NCBI GenBank assembly: GCA_030733815.1
Contig: JAUZQE010000014.1
Span: 1 to 64,000 of the forward strand
Length of the DNA: 64,000 bases
DNA from: Yanghanlia caeni
GTDB taxonomy: Bacteria; Pseudomonadota; Gammaproteobacteria; Burkholderiales; Burkholderiaceae_B
Reading direction: 5' to 3'
Part shown: piece by piece, positions 17,234 to 28,369 of the stretch
Layout: every line of letters starts with the position of its first letter
How positions within the stretch are numbered: the stretch's first letter is position 1
Made by a program: the position numbers and the translations under genes
The notes under the pieces: generated by a model
What the model was told of the DNA's origin: nothing
Seen by the model: the letters and a program-made list of their open reading frames with translations, nothing else
Database searches by the model: none

Positions 17234-17938
17234 CTACACTGCCGCCGCGCGTAAACCCGGCGTATCGGGCGAAACCAGCCTGCCGCCAGCCAGACGCAGC
17301 TCGCGATCGCAGCGCGCGGCCAGTGCCGCATCGTGCGTAACAAGCACCAGCGACGTACCCAGCTCGCCGTGCAGGCCGAACATGAGGTCGGTCACGATGC
17401 GGCCGTTCTGCTCATCCAGGCTGCCCGTGGGTTCATCGGCGAAAAGCACGGCCGGTTTCTGCACAAATGCGCGTGCCACCGACACCCGCTGCTGTTCACC
17501 ACCCGAGAGCGTGCGCGGGTAATGGTGCAGGCGATCGTGCAGGCCCACCCGCTGCAGCATAGCCGTGGCGGCGGCGCGCGCCGGCTCGCCGCGAAGTTCC
17601 AACGGCAGCATCACGTTTTCGAGTGCCGTGAGGTTGGGCAGCAGATGAAAGGACTGAAACACAAAGCCAACGTATTGGGCTCGCAGACGCGCACGCGCTT
17701 CTTCGTCGAGTGCAAACAGGTCGTGACCGAGCAGCTTCACGCTGCCGGAAGTGGGCACGTCGAGCCCCGCCATCAAACCCAGCAGCGTACTCTTGCCGGA
17801 GCCCGAGCTGCCCGTGATGGCCACTGCCTCACCCCGCCCGACCGTAAAGCTGACCATGCTTAAAATATCCAGCACGCCGGAACTGTCGGTCACGCGCTGG
17901 CAGAGGTCCACCACTTCGATACTGGGAGTCGATTGCAT
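17234..17938 (-). CDS. ybbA: ABC transporter ATP-binding protein, YbbA/LolD type
   Basis: A 234-residue ATPase of the MacB/LolD class. Walker A GSSGSGKST is at residues 43-51, the signature LSGGEQQRV is intact, and Walker B with DEPTGSLD follows. In E. coli, ybbA is likewise divergent from tesA and partners the permease YbbP. Here no permease gene follows; the next gene is the convergent TRAP permease, so the partner must be elsewhere or lost. The start codon at 17938 overlaps the divergent tesA start in a single CATG and has no clear ribosome binding site. Confidence 0.88.
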   Translation of the reverse strand: MQSTPSIEVVDLCQRVTDSSGVLDILSMVSFTVGRGEAVAITGSSGSGKSTLLGLMAGLDVPTSGSVKLLGHDLFALDEEARARLRAQYVGFVFQSFHLLPNLTALENVMLPLELRGEPARAAATAMLQRVGLHDRLHHYPRTLSGGEQQRVSVARAFVQKPAVLFADEPTGSLDEQNGRIVTDLMFGLHGELGTSLVLVTHDAALAARCDRELRLAGGRLVSPDTPGLRAAAV

Positions 17939-18608
17939 GCGTAGGGGTAGGGTGTTTGGGGGGTTGCTGGGATACGCGCTGTTGAGCGTTCTGCTGGCAG
18001 GTGTCACGGCGTTCGCGGCGCCCGGTACGGCCCATGGCAGCGGCACGGGCGATGGGGCGACACGACGCATTCTGGTGTTGGGCGACAGCCTGTCGGCAGA
18101 ATATGGCCTGCCACGCGGCACCGGCTGGGTTACGCACGTGGAACAACGGCTGAAACAGCGCAATCAAGCATACCAGATACGCAATGCCAGCATCAGCGGC
18201 GACACCACCATTGGCGGGCTGCAACGGCTGCCGCAACTGCTGCAGGAGTTCAGCGCGGATATCGTGATCCTGCAGCTTGGCGCCAACGACGGCCTGCGCG
18301 GTCTGCCTGTACAGGAAATGCGCGCCAACCTGCAGAAGATGATTGAACTGAGCCGGGCGCAGGGCGCCGAGGTGCTGCTGCTGGGGCAGCATGTGCCGCC
18401 CAACTACGGCCCGCGCTACAGCCGCGAGTTTCACGAGGCCTTTGTAACACTGGCCGAAGACACCGGCGTCGCGCTCGTGCCCTTCATGCTCGAAGCCATC
18501 GCCACGGACCCCGACATGTTCCAGCCGGACGGCCTGCACCCCACAGCCCCGGCACAGGCCCGGATCGCCGAAACGATCTGGCCGCAGCTGGAACCGTTGC
18601 TGCGCTAA
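17937..18608 (+). CDS. tesA: GDSL-type esterase TesA (acyl-CoA thioesterase I / lysophospholipase L1)
   Basis: A 223-residue periplasmic SGNH hydrolase. A signal peptide (about residues 1-28, cleavage after AFA) precedes the enzyme. The nucleophile Ser51 lies in LGDSLSAEYG, an oxyanion Gly and Asn are in blocks II and III (LGANDGLRG), and the Asp198-His201 pair is in DGLHP. TesA hydrolyses acyl thioesters and esters such as lysophospholipids. The start is set by the signal peptide; the frame is open further upstream into the opposite gene. The ATG overlaps the divergent ybbA start, and AGGGGTAGG lies after rather than before it. A GTG at 17952 is an alternative but would lose the basic N-terminus. 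Confidence 0.9.
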   Translation: MRRGRVFGGLLGYALLSVLLAGVTAFAAPGTAHGSGTGDGATRRILVLGDSLSAEYGLPRGTGWVTHVEQRLKQRNQAYQIRNASISGDTTIGGLQRLPQLLQEFSADIVILQLGANDGLRGLPVQEMRANLQKMIELSRAQGAEVLLLGQHVPPNYGPRYSREFHEAFVTLAEDTGVALVPFMLEAIATDPDMFQPDGLHPTAPAQARIAETIWPQLEPLLR

Positions 18609-18620
18609 ACGGCGCGCGAA

Positions 18621-20570
18621 CTATTCCTGAGACTCGCCCGCCAGTGCCTCTTCGGCGTCGGCAGTGCGTCGCACACCGGCCTGGGCGCGCATTTCCTGCA
18701 GCACGGCCTGTTCTTCGGCGCGCCCCCATGAACGGGCCAGTTCCTGGCTGAGTCCCGCCACCAGGGGTGAATCGGCCGGCCCGGGCTCAACGGCCTCGAC
18801 GCGTGCTACGACATAACCTTGCGGCCCGCTCACCCCCACATAGGCGGGAAGTGCCGTATCGTCGGCGGCGAAGATGGCATCAATGACCGAATCGGGCATG
18901 CCCTGGCTTTCGATACGGCTGACCGTGAGCGCCGTGCCGAACCCTTCCGGAAGCTCGGCATCGGCCTGCGCACCGCGCAGCGCGGCAATCTGCTTCTCAC
19001 CAGCGGCCTGTGCGGCTTCCCGGGCGCGTTGGGCCACCAGCAGCGATTCGACCCGGCCCTTCACTTGCTCCAGAGGCGGAACATGGGCGGCCTGAAACTC
19101 GGCCACGCGCACCACCACGAGCGTATCCGGTGACACCTCGATGACCCCGGAATTCACCTTTTCATTCAGGAGCGACGGCGTGAACAACGTGCTGCGCACC
19201 CGCGGATCTTGAAATACAGCGGCATCGGCACTGGCGGCCGCAGCCTGCTCGCCCGCGTCTTCAACACCCAGCAGACGATCGCGTGTCACGCCCGTGACCA
19301 TACGCGGTGCAATGCCCAGCGCCTGTGCGGCGGGTTCGAGACTTGCAGGGTTGTCGTACACCAGGTCGGTCAGGCGCGTGGCCAGATCGGCAAAGCGCTC
19401 GGAAGCAAGCTGGCGGCGCACTTCGGCTTGCACCTTGGCCCGAGCCTGCTCGAAGGTTTCGCCTTTTTCAGGCTCGACCTGATTGGCCATGAAAATATGG
19501 AAGCCGCCCGGCCCTTCCACGACGCCCGAAACACCGCCCTGGGGCAACGCAAATACGGCGTCTTCAAGAACCTGCGGCCAGGAACCGCGCGATATCCAGC
19601 CCAACTGGCCGCCGTCACGCGCCGTACCCACGTCTTCGGATTCTTCGCGCGCAACATCGGCGAAGCTGGCCGGGTCGGCCTTGACCCGCTCGGCGATCGC
19701 CTCCGCCTTGGCGCGCGCAGCGTCGCGGTCCTGCGACGTGCTAATCTGAATATGGCTGACGTTCACACGCGGAGCCGTGACATAACGCGCCTTGTTCTGT
19801 TCGTAATAGGCCTGCAGGTCGGCCTCGGCAATTTCGCCCACGGCCTGCATGGCAACGTCTTCGTCGAGCACCAGGTATTCCACCGCCACCTGATCGGGCA
19901 GCGTGAGCCGGTCTTTGTTTTCGTCGTACCAGGCCTGAATGTCGGCATCGCTGACGGTTATTTCTTTCTCGAAATCGGCGGCGACCAAGGTAAGAAGGCG
20001 CACCGTGCGCGCTTCGGTGAGGGCGGCCGAAATACCCTTGAGCACCGGCGTGGGCAGTGTGGCGCTGCTACCCACCGGGCCAAGCACGCGCTGCAATGCG
20101 AGTTCACCGCGCTGGCCCTGCTCGAAGTCGCGCGTGCTGAGGCCGGCCGATGCCAGCAAGGCGTTGTAGCGCTCGGCTGAAAAGCGACCGTCTTCCTGAA
20201 ATTCAGGCATTTCGGCAATGGCGTTGCGCAATACCGTATCGGAAACGCTGAATCGCATGCGCGTGGCGGTATCGACCAGAATGCGCCGGTCGACCAGCGA
20301 CTCAAGCAGCATTTCGCGTGCGAAACGGTTGTTCAGCACTTCGGGGTCGAAACGCCCCATGGCGTTGCGCTGCATCTGTTCAAGCTGGTTGCGCCGGGCA
20401 AGTTCGAACTCCTGCAGGGTAACCGCGGAATCCCCCACCTTGACGAGATCTTTGTCGCCGGACACGTAATTGGTATAGCCGCTGACACCGATCAGGACGA
20501 ACGAGGGAACAATGAGCACCAGCAGCACGAGCTGCATCAGGCGCTGGTGCGTGCGAATGAAGTCGAACAT
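18621..20570 (-). CDS. ppiD: Peptidylprolyl isomerase PpiD
   Basis: A 649-residue inner-membrane-anchored periplasmic chaperone. It has a short cytoplasmic start, one transmembrane helix (about residues 13-33), a SurA-like N-terminal region, a central parvulin domain near 260-370 containing HIQIS and GGQLGWISRG, and a second PpiC-like region. PpiD works at the Sec translocon on emerging envelope proteins. AGGTGA precedes the ATG. It is convergent with tesA and divergent from ugpQ. Length is close to the family's usual 620-650 residues. Confidence 0.93.
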   Translation of the reverse strand: MFDFIRTHQRLMQLVLLVLIVPSFVLIGVSGYTNYVSGDKDLVKVGDSAVTLQEFELARRNQLEQMQRNAMGRFDPEVLNNRFAREMLLESLVDRRILVDTATRMRFSVSDTVLRNAIAEMPEFQEDGRFSAERYNALLASAGLSTRDFEQGQRGELALQRVLGPVGSSATLPTPVLKGISAALTEARTVRLLTLVAADFEKEITVSDADIQAWYDENKDRLTLPDQVAVEYLVLDEDVAMQAVGEIAEADLQAYYEQNKARYVTAPRVNVSHIQISTSQDRDAARAKAEAIAERVKADPASFADVAREESEDVGTARDGGQLGWISRGSWPQVLEDAVFALPQGGVSGVVEGPGGFHIFMANQVEPEKGETFEQARAKVQAEVRRQLASERFADLATRLTDLVYDNPASLEPAAQALGIAPRMVTGVTRDRLLGVEDAGEQAAAASADAAVFQDPRVRSTLFTPSLLNEKVNSGVIEVSPDTLVVVRVAEFQAAHVPPLEQVKGRVESLLVAQRAREAAQAAGEKQIAALRGAQADAELPEGFGTALTVSRIESQGMPDSVIDAIFAADDTALPAYVGVSGPQGYVVARVEAVEPGPADSPLVAGLSQELARSWGRAEEQAVLQEMRAQAGVRRTADAEEALAGESQE

Positions 20571-20690
20571 TAATCACCTGGTCCAAATTTAACTTTGCGG
20601 AAGTTTACCACCTGGGTCTTGCGGCTCGCTGCCCGGTTTCCAGAGATAAAATGCCTTTGCATCGACATGGATGCGTCTCTGAGGGCAAAT

Positions 20691-21446
20691 ATGCGTTCGA
20701 CATGGCCTTACCCCCACTGGATCGCTCATCGCGGAGGCGGACGCCACGCACCCGAGAACACGCTCGCCGCCTTTCGCAAGGGTGCGGCCTGCGGGTTTCG
20801 CATGATGGAATACGACGTGAAGCTCACGGCCGACGACGTCCCCATCCTGCTGCACGACGACACGCTCGAACGCACATCCAGCGGCACGGGGCGGGCGGCT
20901 GATTTTCGGTACGCCGAATTGGCCCGCTTCGATTTCGGTTCATGGCATTCCCTGCCCTACGCCGGTGAACCCGTGGCCACCCTGCACAGCGTCGCCGCGT
21001 ACACCCGCGCACACGGCCTGCACAGCAACATCGAAATCAAACCCTCCACCGGGCTGGAAGACCACACCGGGGCGCGCATTGCCCGCTATGCTCGCGAACT
21101 CTGGCATGGCGCCGCCCTGCCGCCGCTCCTGTCCTCGTTTTCCGAACCGGCGCTTGCGGCCGCGGCCGAAACCGCGCCCGAACTGCCGCGTGCACTGCTC
21201 ATCGAAGAAGACCTGCCGCAAGACTGGCGGGAACGGCTGCGCCGCCTGGGATGCGGCGGCCTGAATCTGAACACCCAGTACGCCACCCGCGAACTGGTCG
21301 AAGAAGTTCGCGCCGAAGGCGTAAACCTGGCCGTCTGGACAGTGAACGACCCCGATCGGGCGCGCGAGCTGCGCGCCTGGGGGTGTAACGCCATCATTAC
21401 CGACGAAATCGAGGCACTCGCCGGCCATGCGGCGAACGACCGCTGA
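20691..21446 (+). CDS. ugpQ: Glycerophosphodiester phosphodiesterase
   Basis: A 251-residue cytoplasmic-type enzyme that splits glycerophosphodiesters into glycerol-3-phosphate and alcohols. The catalytic start reads IAHRGGG with His13 and Arg14, followed by APENT with the metal-binding Glu22; the second acidic pair is in YDVKLT and the second His in LLHDDTLERT. No signal peptide is present, which agrees with UgpQ rather than the periplasmic GlpQ. GAGGG precedes the ATG at 20691. It is not beside ugpBAEC here, so its supply of substrate is likely membrane phospholipid turnover. Confidence 0.92.
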   Translation: MRSTWPYPHWIAHRGGGRHAPENTLAAFRKGAACGFRMMEYDVKLTADDVPILLHDDTLERTSSGTGRAADFRYAELARFDFGSWHSLPYAGEPVATLHSVAAYTRAHGLHSNIEIKPSTGLEDHTGARIARYARELWHGAALPPLLSSFSEPALAAAAETAPELPRALLIEEDLPQDWRERLRRLGCGGLNLNTQYATRELVEEVRAEGVNLAVWTVNDPDRARELRAWGCNAIITDEIEALAGHAANDR

Positions 21447-21485
21447 TTTCCCCAAGCGAATGAAGAATAAGGCGAAGGGGGAATA

Positions 21486-21508
21486 AGGCGGTTCGCATGC
21501 AACCGCCT
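21486..21508. terminator. Hairpin between ugpQ and the pseudouridine synthase gene
   Basis: An 8-base stem (AGGCGGTT with AACCGCCT) with a 7-base loop lies between two convergent genes. No clean T-run follows on either strand, so it is only a probable transcript-end structure. Confidence 0.4.
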
Positions 21509-21537
21509 CATTTCGGCCACCCCATGCACTTACCGTT

Positions 21538-22281
21538 TCAAATGAAACGTTCGCCTTCGCGCAGATAGCGCCATTTCCCAACGGGCAGGTCGCCCAGCAC
21601 GACCTGCCCCATGCGCACGCGCTTGAGGCCGACCACCTTGAGCCCGACCTGTTCGCACATGCGTCGAATCTGGCGCTTGCGGCCCTCGCGCAGGCGAAAG
21701 CGCAGCTGGTCCTCGTTCAGCCACTCGACGAATGCAGGTCGCAGCGCCACGCCATCGAGCGACAAACCATGGCGCAGGCGTGCCAGGCCGTTGGCGGCAA
21801 TACGCCCTTCCACACGCACCAGGTATTCTTTTTCGACCTCGCTGTCGTCGCCGACCAGCTGCCGCGCGACACGCCCGTCCTGTGTCAGCACCAGCAGGCC
21901 CTGCGAATCGATATCGAGGCGCCCGGCCGGGGCAAGGCCCTTGAGATGGGCCCGATCAAAGGCATGAGACTGGCGCTGCGGCCGATACAGGTTCTGCGGC
22001 GTGATGAGCGATACAGCCTGCCTGTAGCCATGGTCGGCCTGATGCGAAACGTAGCCCACCGGCTTGTTCAGAATGATCGTCACGCGCGATGTCTGGCGCT
22101 GGCGCGCCTGCTTGTCGAGCGTGATTTTCTGATGCGGCCACGCTTTGCTGCCAAGCTCCGACACGACCACGCCATCGACGCGCACCCAGCCACGCTCTAT
22201 GAAAGCGTCGGCTTCCCGTCGCGAACACATGCCGCGCTCGGCCATCAACTTGGAGATTCGTACCTTTTCCATGGGCAGCAT
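21538..22281 (-). CDS. 23S rRNA pseudouridine synthase of the RluF/RsuA family
   Basis: A 247-residue RNA-modifying enzyme. An S4 RNA-binding domain (about residues 6-55) precedes the RsuA-type catalytic domain. The catalytic Asp123 is in [11 protein letters not shown], the family motif II. The pattern NKPVGYVSH and the KRQIRRM motif are also typical. It fits RluF better than RluB or RsuA in its short length and lack of a long tail, so position 2604 of 23S rRNA is the likely target, but assignment among RluB, RluE, RluF and RsuA cannot be settled from sequence alone. Its ATG (22281) is 27 bases from the divergent ubiC start. Confidence 0.88.
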   Translation of the reverse strand: MLPMEKVRISKLMAERGMCSRREADAFIERGWVRVDGVVVSELGSKAWPHQKITLDKQARQRQTSRVTIILNKPVGYVSHQADHGYRQAVSLITPQNLYRPQRQSHAFDRAHLKGLAPAGRLDIDSQGLLVLTQDGRVARQLVGDDSEVEKEYLVRVEGRIAANGLARLRHGLSLDGVALRPAFVEWLNEDQLRFRLREGRKRQIRRMCEQVGLKVVGLKRVRMGQVVLGDLPVGKWRYLREGERFI

Positions 22282-22308
22282 TGTATGTCTTTAGCGATAA
22301 TACGCGTC

Positions 22309-22878
22309 ATGGAACTTGAACCCTGCAGACACAGCGGGTGGCTGTCTGCGCCGCCTCCTTCTCTCACTTCCCATCAGAAATTCTGGTTGTTGCGCCCCGG
22401 TGCCCTGACGGGCGGCCTGCGTCAGCTCGGCAGCGTCGATCTGCGCGTCATGCGCGAAAAAGTGGCGGGCCTGCATGCCGACGAGGCCTGGATGCTTGCG
22501 CGCCCGGCCCACAGTCCGATCTGGCTGCGCGAAATCTGCATGGCCATCGACGGCATCGACAGCGTGTACGCGCGCAGTTTCACGCCACTGGCCGCGTCGC
22601 ATGCGCTTTGGCAGGGCATGCGACGTCTGCGCACCCGGCCCCTGGCCGACATGCTGTACCACGACCCCCAGATCACCCGCTCACGCTTTTTCGTATGCCG
22701 GCTGCACCGCCAGCACCCGCTCTACCGCAGCATGCAGCTGCAGCTGGGGCCCGGTTGCCCGCCCGCGCAGTCCGTTCTGGCGCGGTGCTCCGTCTTCTGG
22801 CGGCTCAACGAGCCACTGCTGGTGGCCGAAGCCTTCCTACCCGCGTTCTGGCGCATTGCCGGGCACAGCCGCCCTTAA
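22309..22878 (+). CDS. ubiC: Chorismate pyruvate-lyase
   Basis: A 189-residue enzyme that converts chorismate to 4-hydroxybenzoate and pyruvate, the entry step to ubiquinone. Family marks include FWLLRPGALTGGLR near the N-terminus with the pyruvate-binding arginine, WLREI in the middle, and the C-terminal FWRLNEPLLVAEAFLP. I chose the ATG at 22309, since the open frame upstream is antisense to the pseudouridine synthase. It is alone here; ubiA is not adjacent. Together with ubiUVT near 57.8-60.3 kb it shows a ubiquinone-based respiratory chain. Confidence 0.9.
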   Translation: MELEPCRHSGWLSAPPPSLTSHQKFWLLRPGALTGGLRQLGSVDLRVMREKVAGLHADEAWMLARPAHSPIWLREICMAIDGIDSVYARSFTPLAASHALWQGMRRLRTRPLADMLYHDPQITRSRFFVCRLHRQHPLYRSMQLQLGPGCPPAQSVLARCSVFWRLNEPLLVAEAFLPAFWRIAGHSRP

Positions 22879-22952
22879 CGATGCCCTGAACGACCCATCA
22901 CGGCGCCTGCATCCCCGGTACCGGGCGTACTGATCAGGCTGCCAGGGCACGC

Positions 22953-24568
<1,616 letters not shown>

Positions 24569-24615
24569 TCTGTTCGGTTACGGCAAATCCCGTAAATATA
24601 CCGTAGGGCGTACCT

Positions 24616-24631
24616 TATAATTCTTCGCACT
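24616..24631 (+). promoter_or_regulatory. Perfect -10 box directly before argH
   Basis: A perfect TATAAT at 24616-24621 ends only 10 bases before the argH ATG, so transcription would begin about 4 bases before the start codon. No good -35 hexamer is visible and no ribosome binding site precedes the ATG. The argH message may therefore be leaderless or nearly so. Confidence 0.5.
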
Positions 24632-26056
24632 ATGTCGAACAGCACCCCCACCCCCAGCCAAGATCAGTTCGCCAACAAGGCTCAGGCCTGGTCGGCGCGT
24701 TTCTCCGAACCCGTCTCCGAGCTCGTCAAGCGCTATACCGCATCGGTCAGTTTCGACCAGCGCATGGCGCGTTTCGATATCCAGGGCTCGCTCGCGCATG
24801 CAGAAATGCTCGCGGCCAGCGGCGTCATCAGCAACGACGACCTGGCCGCGATACAGGGCGGCATGCAGCAGATCCTGCAGGAAATCGAGGCCGGCCAGTT
24901 CGAGTGGTCGATCGATCTCGAAGACGTTCACCTGAACATCGAAAAACGTCTGGTCGAGCTGGTGGGCGATGCCGGCAAGCGGCTGCACACGGGCCGTTCA
25001 CGTAACGACCAGGTCGCCACCGACATCCGCCTGTGGCTGCGCAACGAAATCGATATCTCACTGGGCCTGCTGCAACAGCTGCGCGCCGGTCTGGCGCAAC
25101 TGGCGCTCGAACACGCCGACACGATCATGCCGGGCTTCACCCACCTGCAGGTGGCACAACCGGTCACCTTCGGGCACCACCTGCTCGCCTACGCCGAAAT
25201 GTTCGGTCGCGATGCCGAGCGCCTGACCGACTGCCGCAAGCGCGTCAACCGCCTCCCGCTGGGCGCTGCAGCGCTGGCCGGCACCTCATACCCCATCGAC
25301 CGCGAGCGCGTGGCCCGCAGCCTGGGGTTCGACGACGTGTGCCGCAACTCGCTCGATGCCGTGTCCGACCGCGACTTCGCCATCGAATTCTGCGCGGCCG
25401 CCGCCCTCATCATGACGCACATCTCCCGGCTTTCCGAAGAACTGGTGCTGTGGATGAGCCCGCGCATCGGCTTCATCGACCTTGCCGACCGCTTCTGCAC
25501 GGGCAGCTCCATCATGCCCCAGAAGAAAAACCCCGACGTTCCGGAACTGGCGCGCGGCAAAACCGGCCGGGTCAATGGCCACCTTATCGCGCTGCTCACC
25601 CTCATGAAAGGCCAGCCGCTCGCCTACAACAAAGATAACCAGGAAGACAAGGAAGGCCTGTTCGACGCCGCCGACACCATACGCGACACGCTCACGATCT
25701 TCGTCGACATGGTGCCGGGCATCCGTGTGCGCCCCGAGGCCATGCGTGCGGCCGCGCTGCAAGGCTTCGCAACCGCCACCGATCTGGCCGATTACCTGGT
25801 GAAGAAAGGCGTGCCCTTTCGCGATGCTCACGAAACGGTGGCCCTCGCGGTACGTGAATGTGAAACCCGTGGCTGCGATCTGGCCGATCTCAGCGTGGCC
25901 GAGCTGCAGGCGTTTCACCCGCTGGTCGGCGACGACATACACGCCGTGCTCACGCTGGAAGGCAGCGTGGCTGCGCGCAAGCACATTGGCGGCACGGCGC
26001 CCGAGCGCGTGCGCGAAGAGGCACGGCGCGTACTGGCGGAATCCGCAAACCGCTGA
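24632..26056 (+). CDS. argH: Argininosuccinate lyase
   Basis: A 474-residue enzyme of the fumarase/aspartase superfamily that splits argininosuccinate into arginine and fumarate, the last step of arginine synthesis. The family signature [11 protein letters not shown] is intact, with the catalytic Ser in it, and the substrate loop [13 protein letters not shown] is present near residue 113. Length is at the family norm. The N-terminal 15 residues (polar, with several Pro) are extra. No ribosome binding site is seen before the ATG, and a perfect -10 box lies just upstream. It is convergent with rlmD across a strong hairpin. Confidence 0.97.
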   Translation: MSNSTPTPSQDQFANKAQAWSARFSEPVSELVKRYTASVSFDQRMARFDIQGSLAHAEMLAASGVISNDDLAAIQGGMQQILQEIEAGQFEWSIDLEDVHLNIEKRLVELVGDAGKRLHTGRSRNDQVATDIRLWLRNEIDISLGLLQQLRAGLAQLALEHADTIMPGFTHLQVAQPVTFGHHLLAYAEMFGRDAERLTDCRKRVNRLPLGAAALAGTSYPIDRERVARSLGFDDVCRNSLDAVSDRDFAIEFCAAAALIMTHISRLSEELVLWMSPRIGFIDLADRFCTGSSIMPQKKNPDVPELARGKTGRVNGHLIALLTLMKGQPLAYNKDNQEDKEGLFDAADTIRDTLTIFVDMVPGIRVRPEAMRAAALQGFATATDLADYLVKKGVPFRDAHETVALAVRECETRGCDLADLSVAELQAFHPLVGDDIHAVLTLEGSVAARKHIGGTAPERVREEARRVLAESANR

Positions 26057-26138
26057 AACGCGGGCAGCGCTGTGGCAGGCGCCAGAAGCCGCAACGATTC
26101 ACCACCACATGCAGCCATGACACCGTAACACCGCCCTG

Positions 26139-26170
26139 TGAACCGGCCCCGTCGAGGGGCCGGTTCATTT
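26139..26170. terminator. Terminator between argH and rlmD
   Basis: A perfect 12-base stem (TGAACCGGCCCC with GGGGCCGGTTCA) with a GTCGA loop lies between two convergent genes, followed on the plus strand by TTT. It is the strongest intergenic hairpin in the window and probably works in both directions. Confidence 0.75.
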
Positions 26171-26178
26171 GCGCCTTA

Positions 26179-27528
26179 TCAGGCCGCCTCGTCTTCCCGC
26201 AGTGCCGGTTTCTCGCCGGGTTCGAAGACCGCAATCGATTCCACGTGACCCGTGTGCGGGAACATATTCACCACACCGGCGGCCTGCAACACATACCCGC
26301 CCCGGTGCCGAAGGATGGCCGCATCACGCGCCAGGGTGCCGGGGTTGCACGACACATACACGATACGCTTGGGGCGCTCGGTGTCGTCGAGATCGGAAAG
26401 TGCCCGGGCCACCGCCTCGGCACCTTCGCGCGGGGGGTCGATCAGCATTCTGTCGAAACGCCCCAGCTCGCGCAGCCATTGCGTGTCGATCTCGAACAGG
26501 TTCAGGGTGGAAAAGCTTGTTCTGGCGTCAAGACCATGCATGCGGGCGCCGTCAAGCGCGCGGCGGGTGAGCGTACTGCTGCCTTCCACACCCACCACCT
26601 CACGCGCCAGCGTGGCCAGCGGCAAGGTGAAATTGCCCAGGCCGCAGAACAGGTCGGCGACACGGTCGTCGGGCTGCACTTCAAGCAGCGCCAGCGCGCG
26701 CGCAACCAGGCTACGGTTGATGTACGGGTTCACCTGAGTGAAATCGGTGGGCTTGAATTGCATGCGCAGGCCGAACCCCGGCAAGACGTAAGCCAGCCTG
26801 CCTTCGTCAGCGGCGTCAAGCAAATGCACCGTATCGGGCCCCTTGGGCTGCAGCCACCACGACACATTCCAACGCTCGCCAAAGGCACGCAACGCATCGT
26901 GGTCGGCCTGAGTGAGGGGTTCCATGTGACGCAGAACGAGCGCCGTACAGGCATCGCCCACGGCCACTTCGATCTGAGGCACGCGGTCTGGTATAGACAA
27001 CGACTCCACAAGGCGTCGCAAGGGCACGAGCATGTCGGACACGTGCGGCGGCATGACATGACATTCCGTCATGTCGGCGACATAGCTGCTGTGGCGTTCG
27101 CGAAAGCCGACCAGAACACCGCCCTTGCGGGGCACCAACCGTACGGAAAGACGGGCACGATACCGATAGCCCCAATACGGGCCGTGCATGGGCGCCAGCA
27201 CCACCTTGGGCTTGAGCCTGCCGATATGCCCGAAAGCATCTTCGAGCGCCCGCTGCTTGACGGCCACCTGCGCCTGCGGATGAAGATGCTGCATGGCGCA
27301 GCCCCCGCACACACCAAAATGCGGGCAGCGCGGTGCGACGCGCATCGAGGATGCCGTCAACACCCGTTCGGTGCGCGCCTTTTCGTAAGACGGTTTGCGC
27401 CGCACGATACGGGCCTCAACCCGCTCACCGGGCAATCCGCCTTCGACGAAAACCACTTTGCCGTCACGATGCGCGACACCGCGCGCCTCGAGATCCAGCG
27501 ACTCGATATCCAGTACTTCCAGGGTCAT
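26179..27528 (-). CDS. rlmD: 23S rRNA (uracil-1939-C5)-methyltransferase RlmD
   Basis: A 449-residue S-adenosylmethionine-dependent methyltransferase with an iron-sulfur cluster. An N-terminal TRAM domain (about residues 1-55) is followed by cluster ligands Cys68, Cys74 and Cys77 in [10 protein letters not shown], with a fourth Cys in TECHVMPP. The methyltransferase core has DLFCGLGNF, and the catalytic nucleophile Cys and the base lie in [12 protein letters not shown] near residue 398. The PPREG motif is present. It is preceded on the same strand by a Spy-like gene but separated by 73 bases. Confidence 0.95.
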   Translation of the reverse strand: MTLEVLDIESLDLEARGVAHRDGKVVFVEGGLPGERVEARIVRRKPSYEKARTERVLTASSMRVAPRCPHFGVCGGCAMQHLHPQAQVAVKQRALEDAFGHIGRLKPKVVLAPMHGPYWGYRYRARLSVRLVPRKGGVLVGFRERHSSYVADMTECHVMPPHVSDMLVPLRRLVESLSIPDRVPQIEVAVGDACTALVLRHMEPLTQADHDALRAFGERWNVSWWLQPKGPDTVHLLDAADEGRLAYVLPGFGLRMQFKPTDFTQVNPYINRSLVARALALLEVQPDDRVADLFCGLGNFTLPLATLAREVVGVEGSSTLTRRALDGARMHGLDARTSFSTLNLFEIDTQWLRELGRFDRMLIDPPREGAEAVARALSDLDDTERPKRIVYVSCNPGTLARDAAILRHRGGYVLQAAGVVNMFPHTGHVESIAVFEPGEKPALREDEAA

Positions 27529-27601
27529 GATGGGAGTGTTCCAAGAATCAAGCCCGAATTTTACCCTCGGCCGGCACTCCCATCAGACGCGGCGAGCCGC
27601 G

Positions 27602-28258
27602 TTACGCTGCCGGGGTTTTGGCCTCTTCGCGCTTCTGGCGACGCTCTTCGAGCCTGGCCGCCCGTTTCTCGGCGCGTTGCTGTGCCTTTTCTGCACGCTG
27701 CTTGAGGTGATCGGCCACCCTCGCCTGTTGTGCGGAATCAAGCGACTTCCAGACCGCGAGCCATTTCGCGTCGATCTGTCCGCGCTCGGCTTGGCGCTGT
27801 GCGCGCCGTTCCTCGGCCTGCTTGAGGGCCTGTTCCGGGTCGATGGAATTTTTGAAGCGCTCCAGGCGGTCGCCACGCGACGCAACCATGCGTTCCTTGT
27901 GCTGCTTGCGCAAATCGGCCGCCGCCTTGCGGGCGTCGTCAATGAGCTTGAGCTGATCGTCAGTCAGCCCCATGCCATCGACGAAGTCGCGGCTCACCAC
28001 ACCGTAACCGGGAACCACGAGGCCGACGCGTCGCATCTCGGCATGTCGGGCCTTGTACATGCCCTTGCCGTGCTGCATGAAGGCGTGGGGATGCCCACTG
28101 TGAACATCGTGGTGACCGTGATGGCAGGCGTGATGGCCCATGCGACCGGCATGCGGCTGGGCCGCGGCACCCGGCGCGGCAAACGCGACCGCCGACGCAC
28201 TCAGCGCCGCACCCAGAATTGCAAGCTTGAAACCAGTTGAGGAAAGCGCTTTTTTCAT
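27602..28258 (-). CDS. Spy/CpxP-like periplasmic protein with His-rich N-terminus
   Basis: A 218-residue secreted protein. A signal peptide (about residues 1-27) is followed by a histidine-rich stretch around residues 36-64 with many HH and HGHH groups, then an alpha-helical domain with the LTDDQ motif near 97-101, which marks the Spy/CpxP (LTXXQ) family. The C-terminal 60 residues are highly charged (Arg, Glu, Ala) and probably form a long helix. Spy is a periplasmic chaperone induced by envelope stress. The His-rich part could bind metals such as copper or zinc; that is inference. GGAG precedes the ATG. Confidence 0.8.
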   Translation of the reverse strand: MKKALSSTGFKLAILGAALSASAVAFAAPGAAAQPHAGRMGHHACHHGHHDVHSGHPHAFMQHGKGMYKARHAEMRRVGLVVPGYGVVSRDFVDGMGLTDDQLKLIDDARKAAADLRKQHKERMVASRGDRLERFKNSIDPEQALKQAEERRAQRQAERGQIDAKWLAVWKSLDSAQQARVADHLKQRAEKAQQRAEKRAARLEERRQKREEAKTPAA

Positions 28259-28369
28259 GACAGCTCCGTAATGAGGGATTAGGAAGCTGCATTGTGCGTC
28301 GCCGACAGTTACTTTCCTGTTTCGCGGGCGATGCCGCTTTTTTCAGATGGTTTCACCCCGACCCTGCCC

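Noticed and set aside
22914..22925. Perfect 12-base palindrome CCCGGTACCGGG between ubiC and the PII gene
   Set aside because: It has no loop or T-run and matches no operator I know; likely chance in GC-rich DNA.
27587..27602. Seven-base inverted repeat at the end of the Spy-like gene
   Set aside because: The loop is only two bases and no T-run follows, so terminator function is unsupported.
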